Origin: JAVZGQ01 sp039000685
GTDB lineage: Archaea > Aenigmatarchaeota > Aenigmatarchaeia > CG10238-14 > SCSR01
Direction: 5' to 3'
Assembly: GCA_039000685.1 (NCBI GenBank)
Contig: JAWBNW010000010.1
Coordinates: forward strand, 1-22,042
Length of the DNA: 22,042 nt
Shown here: positions 12,984-20,355 of the stretch, piece after piece
Layout of the letters: each line of letters starts with the position of its first letter
Numbering within the stretch: the stretch's first letter is position 1
Program-made: the position numbers and the translations under genes
Notes under the pieces: generated by a model
Databases searched by the model: none
What the model was told of the DNA's origin: nothing
What the model saw: the letters and a program-made list of their open reading frames with translations, nothing else

Positions 12984-15011
12984 TCACATCACCTGAAACA
13001 CATTAACTATCATCCCAGAAAGCATAATGTAAATAGAAATTGAAAATATAACAAAAATAATTATTGAAATCAGCAGTATTTTAGAAGTGTAATTAATCCA
13101 AACAATATAGTCAAAGCCAGTTTCAAGACCAACAACCAAAATTCCTGAAATTATCGAAATCTCTATGAGGTAAATGCCTATAACAAGCTGAAAGATAGCT
13201 GGGGAAACTCTAGCAGCCTTCCAAACTTCAAGCATTGGAAAACCAATGGAAGGAATACCGGAAACTTCTTGTGGCATAATCTTTCCCATGCTAATTGAAA
13301 GTGAGACTAAAATTCCCATAATAATTAATCCCAAAGCTGTTGCCACACCCGCAACTATTGGGTTCAAGAAGAATGACATGAATTTAATAGTAGAAACATT
13401 ATCTGAAACTAAGTCTTCTATTTTATTTTGAAGTAAAGAAAGCTTTTTCAGATGTCTAGAAATTGTCTCAAGGGCTTGAGAAAGAAATGCAGACCCTTTT
13501 GAAGAAATATCAGCTATTATTCTGAAAATTGATGTGAGCATCACAGAATTATATTTTTTTACAATTCCTATGTTTTTATCAAAAAGTGCTGAGTTCAAAC
13601 TTTTGCCCAGTAATATGTTTTCTTTCAGATCTTTGAAAAGCTCTTCTATTTCAAAAATTTTTGATCTTGCTGAAAGAGAAATTATTGATTTTTCAAAAGG
13701 TGTTCCAATTTTTAATGAGTGTGAAATCTGAAGAAGAACTGAATCCAATTCAGATTCGATTCTTCTTATTTTTTTCATCTTTTCTATTATATTTCCTGTA
13801 TATAGGATCAGGGGTAAGGTAAAAATTATTATAAGAATAAGAAGAAATAGAGAAGCTGTAAGTGCTGGCGTCGTCAAATCACTTACAAGAGCTTCACATT
13901 CTTGAATATTCAGATCGAGTGTTTCTGGTTTTTTTTCCGCTTCAAATTTATCATTCATCCAAATTGAACAAAGTTGAAAGTTTCTCATATGAGAATAAAT
14001 ATTTGGGATAAAGATTATTGATACTACCAAACCCAAAAATAAAAGCAGTGGGATAAATTTGATTTGTCTATTTAAAAAACTGACTGTGAAAATTGGTTTA
14101 TCCAATTCTATGGGCGATGTTACAAGAGGTCTTCCGTTTATCACAAACATAATTAAGATGAGAAGAATTGTTGGTAAGAAAATGTCATAAACAAAAAATA
14201 CACCTATGATGTTGAGAAGTTCTGGTAAGAAAATAGTGAGCAGTGGGATAAGAGTAAGGCCAATAATCGGAAGTATCAGACCTAAAACCATTATGGCTGT
14301 TGTGGGAAGCTTTAATTCTCTTGCATATTTTTCCATCCTTTGATAGCTTTCATCAACAGCCAAGTTCGTGGCTTCATCCAAGAGTTTTTCTCCTTGGTAT
14401 GGGTTTTTAGAATACTCTATTAAGAGCTTTAGTGCTTCACTAAACTCTTTTGCTTCCACATACCACTTATCTACAACCTCATTCAAACCCTCTTCAAAAG
14501 TGAATATCTTTTGAGAAATGAAATCAGACAAAACTTTACCAAAGTCTTTTTTTATTGGGCCTCTTAAGTTTTTATAAGCCAAAATCACTGCATTTTCGAG
14601 ATTCGGAAGTTGGGAAAGGGAAATGACCATGTAAGTTATACAATGTACCATTTCAGAAGATGCTTGAGCGCGAACAATTTTTACTTTCAAATATGGATAA
14701 TAGTAAATAGAAAAAGAGAAAAATCCGATTATAAAAAGTAAATAGAAAAAATAAGAAAAGTCAAATAAAATAGAAATCACAAAAACCATTAAAGTAGAAA
14801 AAATGAAGAAAAGAATTGTAGCAGAGATGTTCGATGTCGGTGGTATCTTTAGCATAGAAAATTTTATGATCTTCTCTTCTTCTTTCATCTTCCTTTCATT
14901 GAACTTTATTCTCAAAATGTTGTAAGAGAAATTGCAAAAAATCTCATACAGGCTTTTCTTTTTTTCTCTTTCTATTTCCTTATAAATTTCTAGCACTTCT
15001 CTTGATACCAT
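12984..15011 (-). CDS. Pilus/secretion membrane platform protein (FlaJ/TadC, T2SS-F family)
   Basis: 675 residues. It has the double architecture of archaeal FlaJ-like platforms: an N-terminal cytosolic stretch (~1-55), two helices (~62-102), a first T2SS-F-type cytosolic domain (~105-225, YLKVKIVRAQASSEMV then LSQLPNLENAVILAY), several helices, a periplasm-side loop with two Cys (~345-375), a second T2SS-F-like domain (~420-530, ESELDSVLLQISHSLKIGTP) and four or five C-terminal helices. In this family the platform couples ATPase strokes to insertion or extraction of pilin helices. It begins 4 nt after the ATPase stop, and the small pilin-like genes follow with no gap, so motor and subunits form one operon. 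The length is somewhat above typical FlaJ. Confidence 0.88.
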   Translation of the reverse strand: MVSREVLEIYKEIEREKKKSLYEIFCNFSYNILRIKFNERKMKEEEKIIKFSMLKIPPTSNISATILFFIFSTLMVFVISILFDFSYFFYLLFIIGFFSFSIYYYPYLKVKIVRAQASSEMVHCITYMVISLSQLPNLENAVILAYKNLRGPIKKDFGKVLSDFISQKIFTFEEGLNEVVDKWYVEAKEFSEALKLLIEYSKNPYQGEKLLDEATNLAVDESYQRMEKYARELKLPTTAIMVLGLILPIIGLTLIPLLTIFLPELLNIIGVFFVYDIFLPTILLILIMFVINGRPLVTSPIELDKPIFTVSFLNRQIKFIPLLLFLGLVVSIIFIPNIYSHMRNFQLCSIWMNDKFEAEKKPETLDLNIQECEALVSDLTTPALTASLFLLILIIIFTLPLILYTGNIIEKMKKIRRIESELDSVLLQISHSLKIGTPFEKSIISLSARSKIFEIEELFKDLKENILLGKSLNSALFDKNIGIVKKYNSVMLTSIFRIIADISSKGSAFLSQALETISRHLKKLSLLQNKIEDLVSDNVSTIKFMSFFLNPIVAGVATALGLIIMGILVSLSISMGKIMPQEVSGIPSIGFPMLEVWKAARVSPAIFQLVIGIYLIEISIISGILVVGLETGFDYIVWINYTSKILLISIIIFVIFSISIYIMLSGMIVNVFQVM

Positions 15012-15015
15012 CTAA

Positions 15016-17253
15016 TCATCTTTTAATCTTCTCCTTAAACCAATTTAGCCATCTTTCATAAATCATCTTTGAATCTAGACCACCAACTTCTTGTCTAACC
15101 TGTTCTGAAATCATGTGAAACATTTCATTGCTTTGAACTACCATCCCAGCTTCCAATATATCATCTCTTCCCAATTCTCTGGAAAAATCAACCATTGTCT
15201 GTCTTATTTTTCCCCTGAGCAAAATGTTGTCCCAAACAGCGTCCCAGTCCCCATGCCACTCTCTAACACGTTTTGAGATTTCATTCAAAACATAGCTTTC
15301 CCCGTCAATTAAAGTATCTGTGGGTTTGAGCCTGTCTTCTTTAGCAGAATATTCCATAAGTGTGACGAAGCCTCCCTCATCAGCAGGATCTTGTTTCCAG
15401 TGTTTTCTCACTTCTGTGAGTTCTGTCACACGCCTGAATCTCCTCAAGCCGTCTGGTGTCTTGAGCAAATTGCAAATTGTTATCACATCCATGGCTTTGA
15501 AGCTTGTTGGTGGAACTTTCAAATCATTCACAACTCTATCATAAACACCATAGGCTGATTCACCGTGAATGGTGCCGGCAACCAGATTTGCTAGGGCCCC
15601 AATTCTCATTGCCTCGAACAGAGCTAATGCTTCCATGCTTCTGACTTCACCAACAATCAACACAGAATCACCCAATCTCAAAGCAGTTCTCAAAGCTTCT
15701 TCTGCTGGAAGCTCTGCTTCAACCCTTGTTATAACTGACCGAGATTTCAATCTTTCTATGTTATAACCCAAATTCATCAGTTGCACTGCTGGAAGCTCCA
15801 ATGTGTCTTCTACGAGACATAAACGGAACTTTTTCATAACTTCAAGCATAATTGCCCCAAGCAAGCTTGTTTTACCTGAACCTCGACCACCAGCGACGAG
15901 CAAGCTCCTACCACCATCTATAATGAAACTCATCACTCCAGCATAGAGAGAATCAAAAAATCCAGATTTGATGAAAAGTGGGAATGTCCAAGGCTTGTCC
16001 CTGTGTCTTCTAAAAGCATAACCAAGACCATAAGGAGATAAAGTTCTTGTTATTGCCGCAACTCTTGCCCTACCCCTAGGTACTAAAAGCTCTGTATCAA
16101 GGACGGGATTCGCTTCATCCAAAGGCCTTCCTGAGTAAAGTCTAAACCTTGTTGCCCAAGCATCTGCATCCTCTCTTGTTGGCAACAAATTTGTTTCACA
16201 TTCTTCAAATTCGGCATGGTTGATGAAGATTGGTGTGGAGCCTATTGGTGAGTTTATGTAAACATCTTGAACTTTTTCGTCTGCAAGCAAAACTTCTAAG
16301 ATACCAAAACCTGCAGTGTATCTTGAAAGGATTTCTGCCAGTTCTTCAAGCTCTTGAGAGGAAAGCTCAACCCCCCTGCTTCTGGCTATATCTCTTATCA
16401 AATCCCTTCCTATACTCATAAAGACTTCTCTTGCCTTTTCTGGCTCGGTGAATTCCCTTTCTGAAGGCCTATGTTCAGCAAGGTATCTTCTAGCTAGATC
16501 CAAAATCATATACTTTTCTTCACTCAAAGTGAATTCTGGGGGAATCACGTGATAAACATACCTTATTTTTCCCGGAACTCTGAAAATCTCGATAGATGTC
16601 TTGCCTATGAAATATTTTTGAATTGAAATTCCGTCCTTTGGTGGCATTACCATGTAGCGTGTGAGCATGAAGTTTGGCCTTATCAAAGGTCTAAAAACTT
16701 GTCTGTAAAAGCTTCTGTCTCCTGGTTTGAATTGGGAAAGCTTTGATTTGAAAATTTGAATTAAAGTGCAACTAGACAAGATTTTTTCCATTGGTAGCAA
16801 AACCTTTTCCAAATATTCTGTGTGACAAAGTCTTGTTTGATCTTGAAATTTTTCTGCCATCATTTTTTCTCTAGAAATCATTTTTTGGAGCATCACGTAA
16901 GCCCCTATGGGGTCTTTTCTCAAAACTTGAGTGACGAGAAACTGAAGCTCGGAAAGCCTCCTTGGAAAAAGTTTCTCACATTGTCTTGGCCCAAATTTTT
17001 CTATTGATATCAGCTTATCTTCATTCAAGATCTTGTTGTAGGCATTTGCTATTTCTCTCAGGAGCTTAACTTGCTCGTAATCGTACTCTCTTTCCCTAGC
17101 TTCAACTATAACAACTCTTTCAGCGGCTTTAACTTCAAGCAAGACGTCGATGACAACAGCCATGCAAGCTTCTGAATCTTCTATGCTTGGCTCTATGGCC
17201 CAATTCATGGCATTTATTCTAACCGTATTCTCGAAAACTTCATAATCTACCAT
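15016..17253 (-). CDS. Type II/IV secretion or pilus ATPase (FlaI/GspE/VirB11 family)
   Basis: 745 residues. The C-terminal ATPase core has Walker A G455-G-R-G-S-G-K461-T, an Asp box (VEDTLELP, ~484-491), Walker B LIVGE536-VRS and the His box GTIH563-GES, all intact. Residues ~300-450 hold the linked N-domain seen in FlaI (GILEVLLADEKVQDVYINSP; PVLDTELLVP). The first ~290 residues are an extra helical N-terminal region (EYDYEQVKLLREIANAYNKI), also seen, as I recall, in archaeal pilus ATPases of this subgroup. The hexameric ATPase would power the platform encoded next. The ATG at 17253 stands back to back with ATG 17293, 39 nt away on the plus strand. No FlaH gene accompanies it, arguing against an archaellum. 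Confidence 0.92.
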   Translation of the reverse strand: MVDYEVFENTVRINAMNWAIEPSIEDSEACMAVVIDVLLEVKAAERVVIVEAREREYDYEQVKLLREIANAYNKILNEDKLISIEKFGPRQCEKLFPRRLSELQFLVTQVLRKDPIGAYVMLQKMISREKMMAEKFQDQTRLCHTEYLEKVLLPMEKILSSCTLIQIFKSKLSQFKPGDRSFYRQVFRPLIRPNFMLTRYMVMPPKDGISIQKYFIGKTSIEIFRVPGKIRYVYHVIPPEFTLSEEKYMILDLARRYLAEHRPSEREFTEPEKAREVFMSIGRDLIRDIARSRGVELSSQELEELAEILSRYTAGFGILEVLLADEKVQDVYINSPIGSTPIFINHAEFEECETNLLPTREDADAWATRFRLYSGRPLDEANPVLDTELLVPRGRARVAAITRTLSPYGLGYAFRRHRDKPWTFPLFIKSGFFDSLYAGVMSFIIDGGRSLLVAGGRGSGKTSLLGAIMLEVMKKFRLCLVEDTLELPAVQLMNLGYNIERLKSRSVITRVEAELPAEEALRTALRLGDSVLIVGEVRSMEALALFEAMRIGALANLVAGTIHGESAYGVYDRVVNDLKVPPTSFKAMDVITICNLLKTPDGLRRFRRVTELTEVRKHWKQDPADEGGFVTLMEYSAKEDRLKPTDTLIDGESYVLNEISKRVREWHGDWDAVWDNILLRGKIRQTMVDFSRELGRDDILEAGMVVQSNEMFHMISEQVRQEVGGLDSKMIYERWLNWFKEKIKR

Positions 17254-17261
17254 ACAATTAA

Positions 17262-17269
17262 TTTATCTA
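17262..17269 (+). promoter_or_regulatory. TATA-like box for the 17293 gene
   Basis: TTTATCTA centred ~28 nt upstream of ATG 17293, in the 39-nt divergent gap to the ATPase gene. No clear TATA at the right distance was found for the ATPase direction, so that promoter remains undefined. Confidence 0.4.
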
Positions 17270-17292
17270 TTCCACAAAACAAATGTTTATTG

Positions 17293-17688
17293 ATGGGTAT
17301 GGCTGCCAAAGAAACTGGTATCGAGCTTTTGACGAATGAGATGGTAAGGAGATTGAACGAGTATAGCAGCAGGATAAAGAATGTGGAATTGAGGCTTGAA
17401 AGAATAGAGGGTAGGGTGAGTAGTATAGAGGAAACGGTCTTGAACCAATTAAGTAGCTTAAAAATTGGTTTGGATAAACTTTCTCAAAAAATTTCTTCTC
17501 TTGCAGAGAGGCTAAACTCAATAGAAAGTGAGATTCTGAGAATAAATAAAGAACTTGGTAAAACTGCTCTAAAGAGTGACATCAAGAAAATAGAAACTTT
17601 CATAGATGTTGTAAACCCTGTGACTTCTAAGTTTGTCACAAGAGACGAGCTAGAAAGGGTCCTAGAAGAGAAGTTAAAAAAAGCATAA
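17293..17688 (+). CDS. Coiled-coil protein divergent from the pilus ATPase
   Basis: 131 residues from ATG 17293 (TTG 17290 and ATG 17299 are alternatives). No membrane segment. Residues ~15-95 are a near-continuous heptad pattern (LEGRVSS-like repeats, for example ERIEGRVSSIEETVLNQL and SLAERLNSIESEILRINKEL). The C-terminus (SKFVTRDELERVLEEKLKK) is reminiscent, by length and style only, of FlaC/D/E archaellum accessory proteins. Together with the next gene it may be the cytosolic scaffold of the motor, which is inference from position. A TATA-like box lies ~28 nt upstream. Confidence 0.75.
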   Translation: MGMAAKETGIELLTNEMVRRLNEYSSRIKNVELRLERIEGRVSSIEETVLNQLSSLKIGLDKLSQKISSLAERLNSIESEILRINKELGKTALKSDIKKIETFIDVVNPVTSKFVTRDELERVLEEKLKKA

Positions 17689-17716
17689 ATTTGTATTTAA
17701 AAAACAGAAATAATAT

Positions 17717-17722
17717 AAGGAG
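17717..17722 (+). promoter_or_regulatory. Shine-Dalgarno site for the 17728 gene
   Basis: AAGGAG five bases before ATG 17728. It is one of the few clear ribosome binding sites in the window and fixes this start; many other genes appear leaderless or start-stop coupled. Confidence 0.6.
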
Positions 17723-17727
17723 AAAAT

Positions 17728-18390
17728 ATGCCCTTGCCATTTTTGCAACAGAAGCCTGAAGCTGTAAAAGGTAGGCCACCCGTAGAAAGAATAAAAGAGC
17801 TTTCCTCAAAAGGGTTCTCAGAAGTTGAGATAATTGATGTCCTTAGGAAAGAAGGTTATTCCCCAGAAGAAATAGATGCTGGTCTTACAGAAGCTTTGAA
17901 GATGGGAGTTAGTGGTATATCCCCCCCGACAGAAGGTCCTGTAAACTTGCCTAAGCTTGAAGAACTGCAACCAAGACAAGCACCAGTAGAAGTACCTGAA
18001 ACCTCCTTGCCCCAAGACTATTCCTATTATACCACACCTGTCTATCCTTCTCAGTCAGCACAGGCATATCCAGCAGAAGAATACATAGATTTCATTGTAA
18101 AGGAAAGGACTGCTGAGCTTAATGATAAACTGAAAGAATTCATGATAAAGTATTCTGAGCTTGAAAAGAGATTTGCAGAAATTCATGAACAGCTTAATGA
18201 GCTTACAAAAGCAAAAACAAGTGGTGAACAACTTGTGTTAGCAAGATTGGATGAAGTGAAATCTGTTTTAGTTGATATGGAAACAAGGATTGCTGGTCTA
18301 GAAAAGGCTTTTAAAGATGCTTTGCCTGCCCTAATAGAAAGCGTGAGGGCTTTGAGCGATGTCGTGCAGAGGATGAAAAGGATTGCTTGA
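17728..18390 (+). CDS. Protein with UBA-like N-terminal motif, Pro-rich linker and coiled coil
   Basis: 220 residues in three parts. Residues ~17-60 read P-P-V-E-R-I-K-E-L-S-S-K-G-F-S-E-x-E-I, then LRKEGYSPEEIDAGL, a small three-helix motif of the UBA/CUE-like type. I recall similar modules in proteins beside pilus genes of DPANN archaea, not verified here. Residues ~65-115 are a Pro/Tyr/Gln-rich flexible linker, and ~110-220 a long coiled coil (TAELNDKLKEFMIKYSELEK). No membrane segment. It is transcribed with the preceding coiled-coil gene and upstream of two paralogous membrane proteins. A cytosolic adaptor between motor and membrane proteins is the simplest guess. Confidence 0.75.
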   Translation: MPLPFLQQKPEAVKGRPPVERIKELSSKGFSEVEIIDVLRKEGYSPEEIDAGLTEALKMGVSGISPPTEGPVNLPKLEELQPRQAPVEVPETSLPQDYSYYTTPVYPSQSAQAYPAEEYIDFIVKERTAELNDKLKEFMIKYSELEKRFAEIHEQLNELTKAKTSGEQLVLARLDEVKSVLVDMETRIAGLEKAFKDALPALIESVRALSDVVQRMKRIA

Positions 18391-18432
18391 ACAAACTTAA
18401 ATTTTTCAGAAATCAAATAAAAATTGAGGAAA

Positions 18433-19029
18433 ATGGGCAAGGTTTTCAAAATTTCAATTGCTTTTCTCGTCTCTTTAACAGTATTTTCTTTTTCTGTTCT
18501 GGCACAAAACCCCTTCCTTGACATGATTCAAAGTTTCAGGGAAAGTGGTGTCTTTGATATTTTTCTTTTCATCCTGTTTTTTGTTAGTTTTTATGCGATT
18601 TTGATGAAGGCAAAAGTTCTTGGAAGTAATCCTGGGGTAAATGGTGTTGTTGCTTTGGTGATAGCCTTCTTCCTCTCTCTTTATTCTACCTTCACGGGCT
18701 TCAGTCTTGTTGAACCTATGTCTAGATTCTTCACCCAAGCAAGTGTTATAGTACTCATGTTTATTGCAGCTCTTGTTGTTGCCAGTTTGTTCTATCCAGA
18801 TTTACCCAAGATGCTTGCAGAACACATAAAAGGACCGACTATTCTCTACATATTGATTCCTTTGGCTTTGGCATTGCTCATAACTTCTAGAGGAATATGG
18901 GTTTTTTGGGCTGGATATAAAACTACTCCTGGGGCCGGTAGTGATATCATGGTATTGATAGTTGGTTTATTAATTTTTGGGATCATATTGTTAATAGCAA
19001 CGGCAATTGTAGGGGGAGGCAAGAAATAA
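18433..19029 (+). CDS. Membrane protein with signal peptide, YGLLxK/PDLP family, copy 1
   Basis: 198 residues from ATG 18433, with TTG 18424 an upstream alternative. A signal peptide (MGKVFK, hydrophobic core, SVLA before QN) is followed by about five membrane segments. The second hydrophobic stretch carries F-L-F-x7-Y-A-I-L-M-K-A-K-V-L-G, then G-V-N-G-V-V-A-L-V-I-A-F-F; another helix ends FYPDLP. The 183-residue protein encoded next, with a 1-nt overlap (TAATG), repeats the same order (YGLLRKSQIFG, VNAVVAIVASF, FFGPDLP), so the two are tandem paralogs. Function unknown; probably an oligomeric membrane component near the pilus motor. Confidence 0.78.
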   Translation: MGKVFKISIAFLVSLTVFSFSVLAQNPFLDMIQSFRESGVFDIFLFILFFVSFYAILMKAKVLGSNPGVNGVVALVIAFFLSLYSTFTGFSLVEPMSRFFTQASVIVLMFIAALVVASLFYPDLPKMLAEHIKGPTILYILIPLALALLITSRGIWVFWAGYKTTPGAGSDIMVLIVGLLIFGIILLIATAIVGGGKK

Positions 19030-19580
19030 TGGTAAACCCGTTTGAGCTCGTGATATTGAGATTGAAAGATATGGGTTTCTTCACTTTCCTACTTCCTTTC
19101 ATCTTAGTATCTGCTATTCTTTATGGTTTGCTCAGAAAATCTCAAATTTTTGGTCCGCCAGAAAAAAATGTTGCCGTTAATGCTGTTGTTGCAATAGTTG
19201 CAAGCTTCATGGTCTGGGCAGCACCAGTAATAGCTGGAATAAACATAGAAGAGCAGCTTGCAAATTTCTTCGTTCAGAGCATGATAGTGACTGTTGTGCT
19301 GATGGTTGCTGTCCTCGCTGCTGGCATGTTCTTTGGACCAGACTTGCCATCAAGACTTGAAAAATTGGGCTCGAAATATCTCGGAGGGTTTTTGATTGGA
19401 AGTATCCTTATAGGGATCGCTCTCTTTTTGACAAGTGGCTTGAGCACAGTCTTCTTCCCAGAAGGATTTGGGGAGATTCCTGAAGATGTTGTAATATCGA
19501 TAGCAACAATAGCCATACTCGTGATAGTTGTTGGAGTTATAGTGGTTTTTGTTAGCCGCGAGGAAAAGAAGAAGTCATAA
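19029..19580 (+). CDS. Membrane protein, YGLLxK/PDLP family, copy 2
   Basis: 183 residues without the cleavable signal of its paralog upstream: the N-terminus (MVNPFELVILRLKDMGFF) is amphipathic and leads straight into L22-P23-F24-x7-Y32-G33-L-L-R-K-S-Q-I-F-G. About five membrane segments, with the second ending in VWAAPVIAG and the third followed by F-F-G-P-D-L-P. The tail SREEKKKS is cytosolic. The start is coupled to copy 1 by TAATG. The 3' end overlaps the opposing dphB gene by 29 nt. Along with copy 1 and the genes at 266-1053 it belongs to a family repeated within this window. Confidence 0.8.
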   Translation: MVNPFELVILRLKDMGFFTFLLPFILVSAILYGLLRKSQIFGPPEKNVAVNAVVAIVASFMVWAAPVIAGINIEEQLANFFVQSMIVTVVLMVAVLAAGMFFGPDLPSRLEKLGSKYLGGFLIGSILIGIALFLTSGLSTVFFPEGFGEIPEDVVISIATIAILVIVVGVIVVFVSREEKKKS

Positions 19581-20328
19581 CACTTAGGAATTCTTTTTCA
19601 GTAAAATGGAGCAAGCCTGGAATTATTAAAACAGACGGTGGTTTTATTTCAATTTTCATCAAATCTTTGATTTCCCCGAAGAAAATTTTATTCTCTTCGC
19701 TTCCTGCTCTGGAGAAAACAACTATTCTTTCATTCAATTTTATAATCCCGTCTTTTCTTGCTCTTTCGATCTTAAGAAGAATTTCCAAAGCCTCTTTCAC
19801 GCCCATGAGTTTATTTTCCTCGGCATCTATGTCCAAAAGGCATAATGTGTGAAGCCCTCTTTCTTTATTCATTTTTATTGTTTCGTAGACAGATTCGGGA
19901 AGCCTACCTTTTGTTTTATCTGGAAAAGGAATTGTGACTGAAGGGCCAAACTTGTAAAGATGAAGACCAGTTTCAGCTATAGCTGAAGCAATTGAAGAAT
20001 TGTGAATAACTTTAGTCTTTATCCCTCTTTTTCTTGCTTCTAAGATTAAAGCCGAATGTGTAGTAGCAACCAGGGGATCTCCCCCAACAAGAATTGCTAT
20101 ATCTTGGGCTTTGGCTTCTTCCAAAACCCTATCAGAATTTTCTTCCAAATCTTTTCTTTTCAAGATTTCAACTTTTTTGCCAAAAATTTCTTCCAATTTT
20201 TTAATGTTGCCAAACCAAGCTGTTGTATATAATTCCAAGTAAGCTTTTTTTGCTCTCTTAGCCTCTTCTATCCCCCTCAAACTCAAATCTTTCTCGTCAA
20301 ACAAGCCTAAACCTATGAACACAAGCAT
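19552..20328 (-). CDS. dphB: Diphthine synthase
   Basis: 258 residues, the normal length. It methylates the modified histidine of elongation factor 2 with S-adenosylmethionine during diphthamide synthesis, in the cytosol. The N-terminus is diagnostic: F-I-G-L-G-L-x-D-E-K-D-L-S-L-R-G-I-E, followed by AYLELYTTAW. The SAM-binding loop is VGGDPLVATTHS (near residues 82-93), with HNSSIASAIAETGLHLYKFG and P-F-P-D-K-T as further family blocks. Monocistronic. It stands 27 nt from the divergent PP2C gene and converges with a 29-nt overlap on the 19029 gene. This gene is the firmest evidence that the window is archaeal. Confidence 0.95.
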   Translation of the reverse strand: MLVFIGLGLFDEKDLSLRGIEEAKRAKKAYLELYTTAWFGNIKKLEEIFGKKVEILKRKDLEENSDRVLEEAKAQDIAILVGGDPLVATTHSALILEARKRGIKTKVIHNSSIASAIAETGLHLYKFGPSVTIPFPDKTKGRLPESVYETIKMNKERGLHTLCLLDIDAEENKLMGVKEALEILLKIERARKDGIIKLNERIVVFSRAGSEENKIFFGEIKDLMKIEIKPPSVLIIPGLLHFTEKEFLSVMTSSFPRG

Positions 20329-20355
20329 AATTCAATAATAGACTGAAAGATATTT

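Noticed and set aside
12984..17253. Archaellum (motility) operon
   Set aside because: Although FlaI- and FlaJ-type genes are adjacent, no FlaH, FlaF/FlaG or archaellin-like gene is present, and the associated subunits are short helix proteins with varied heads.
17254..17521. Minus-strand frame of 84 codons at 17267-17521
   Set aside because: It lies antisense to the coiled-coil gene, with no start signal and a translated sequence rich in Ser, Pro and Tyr that resembles no protein.
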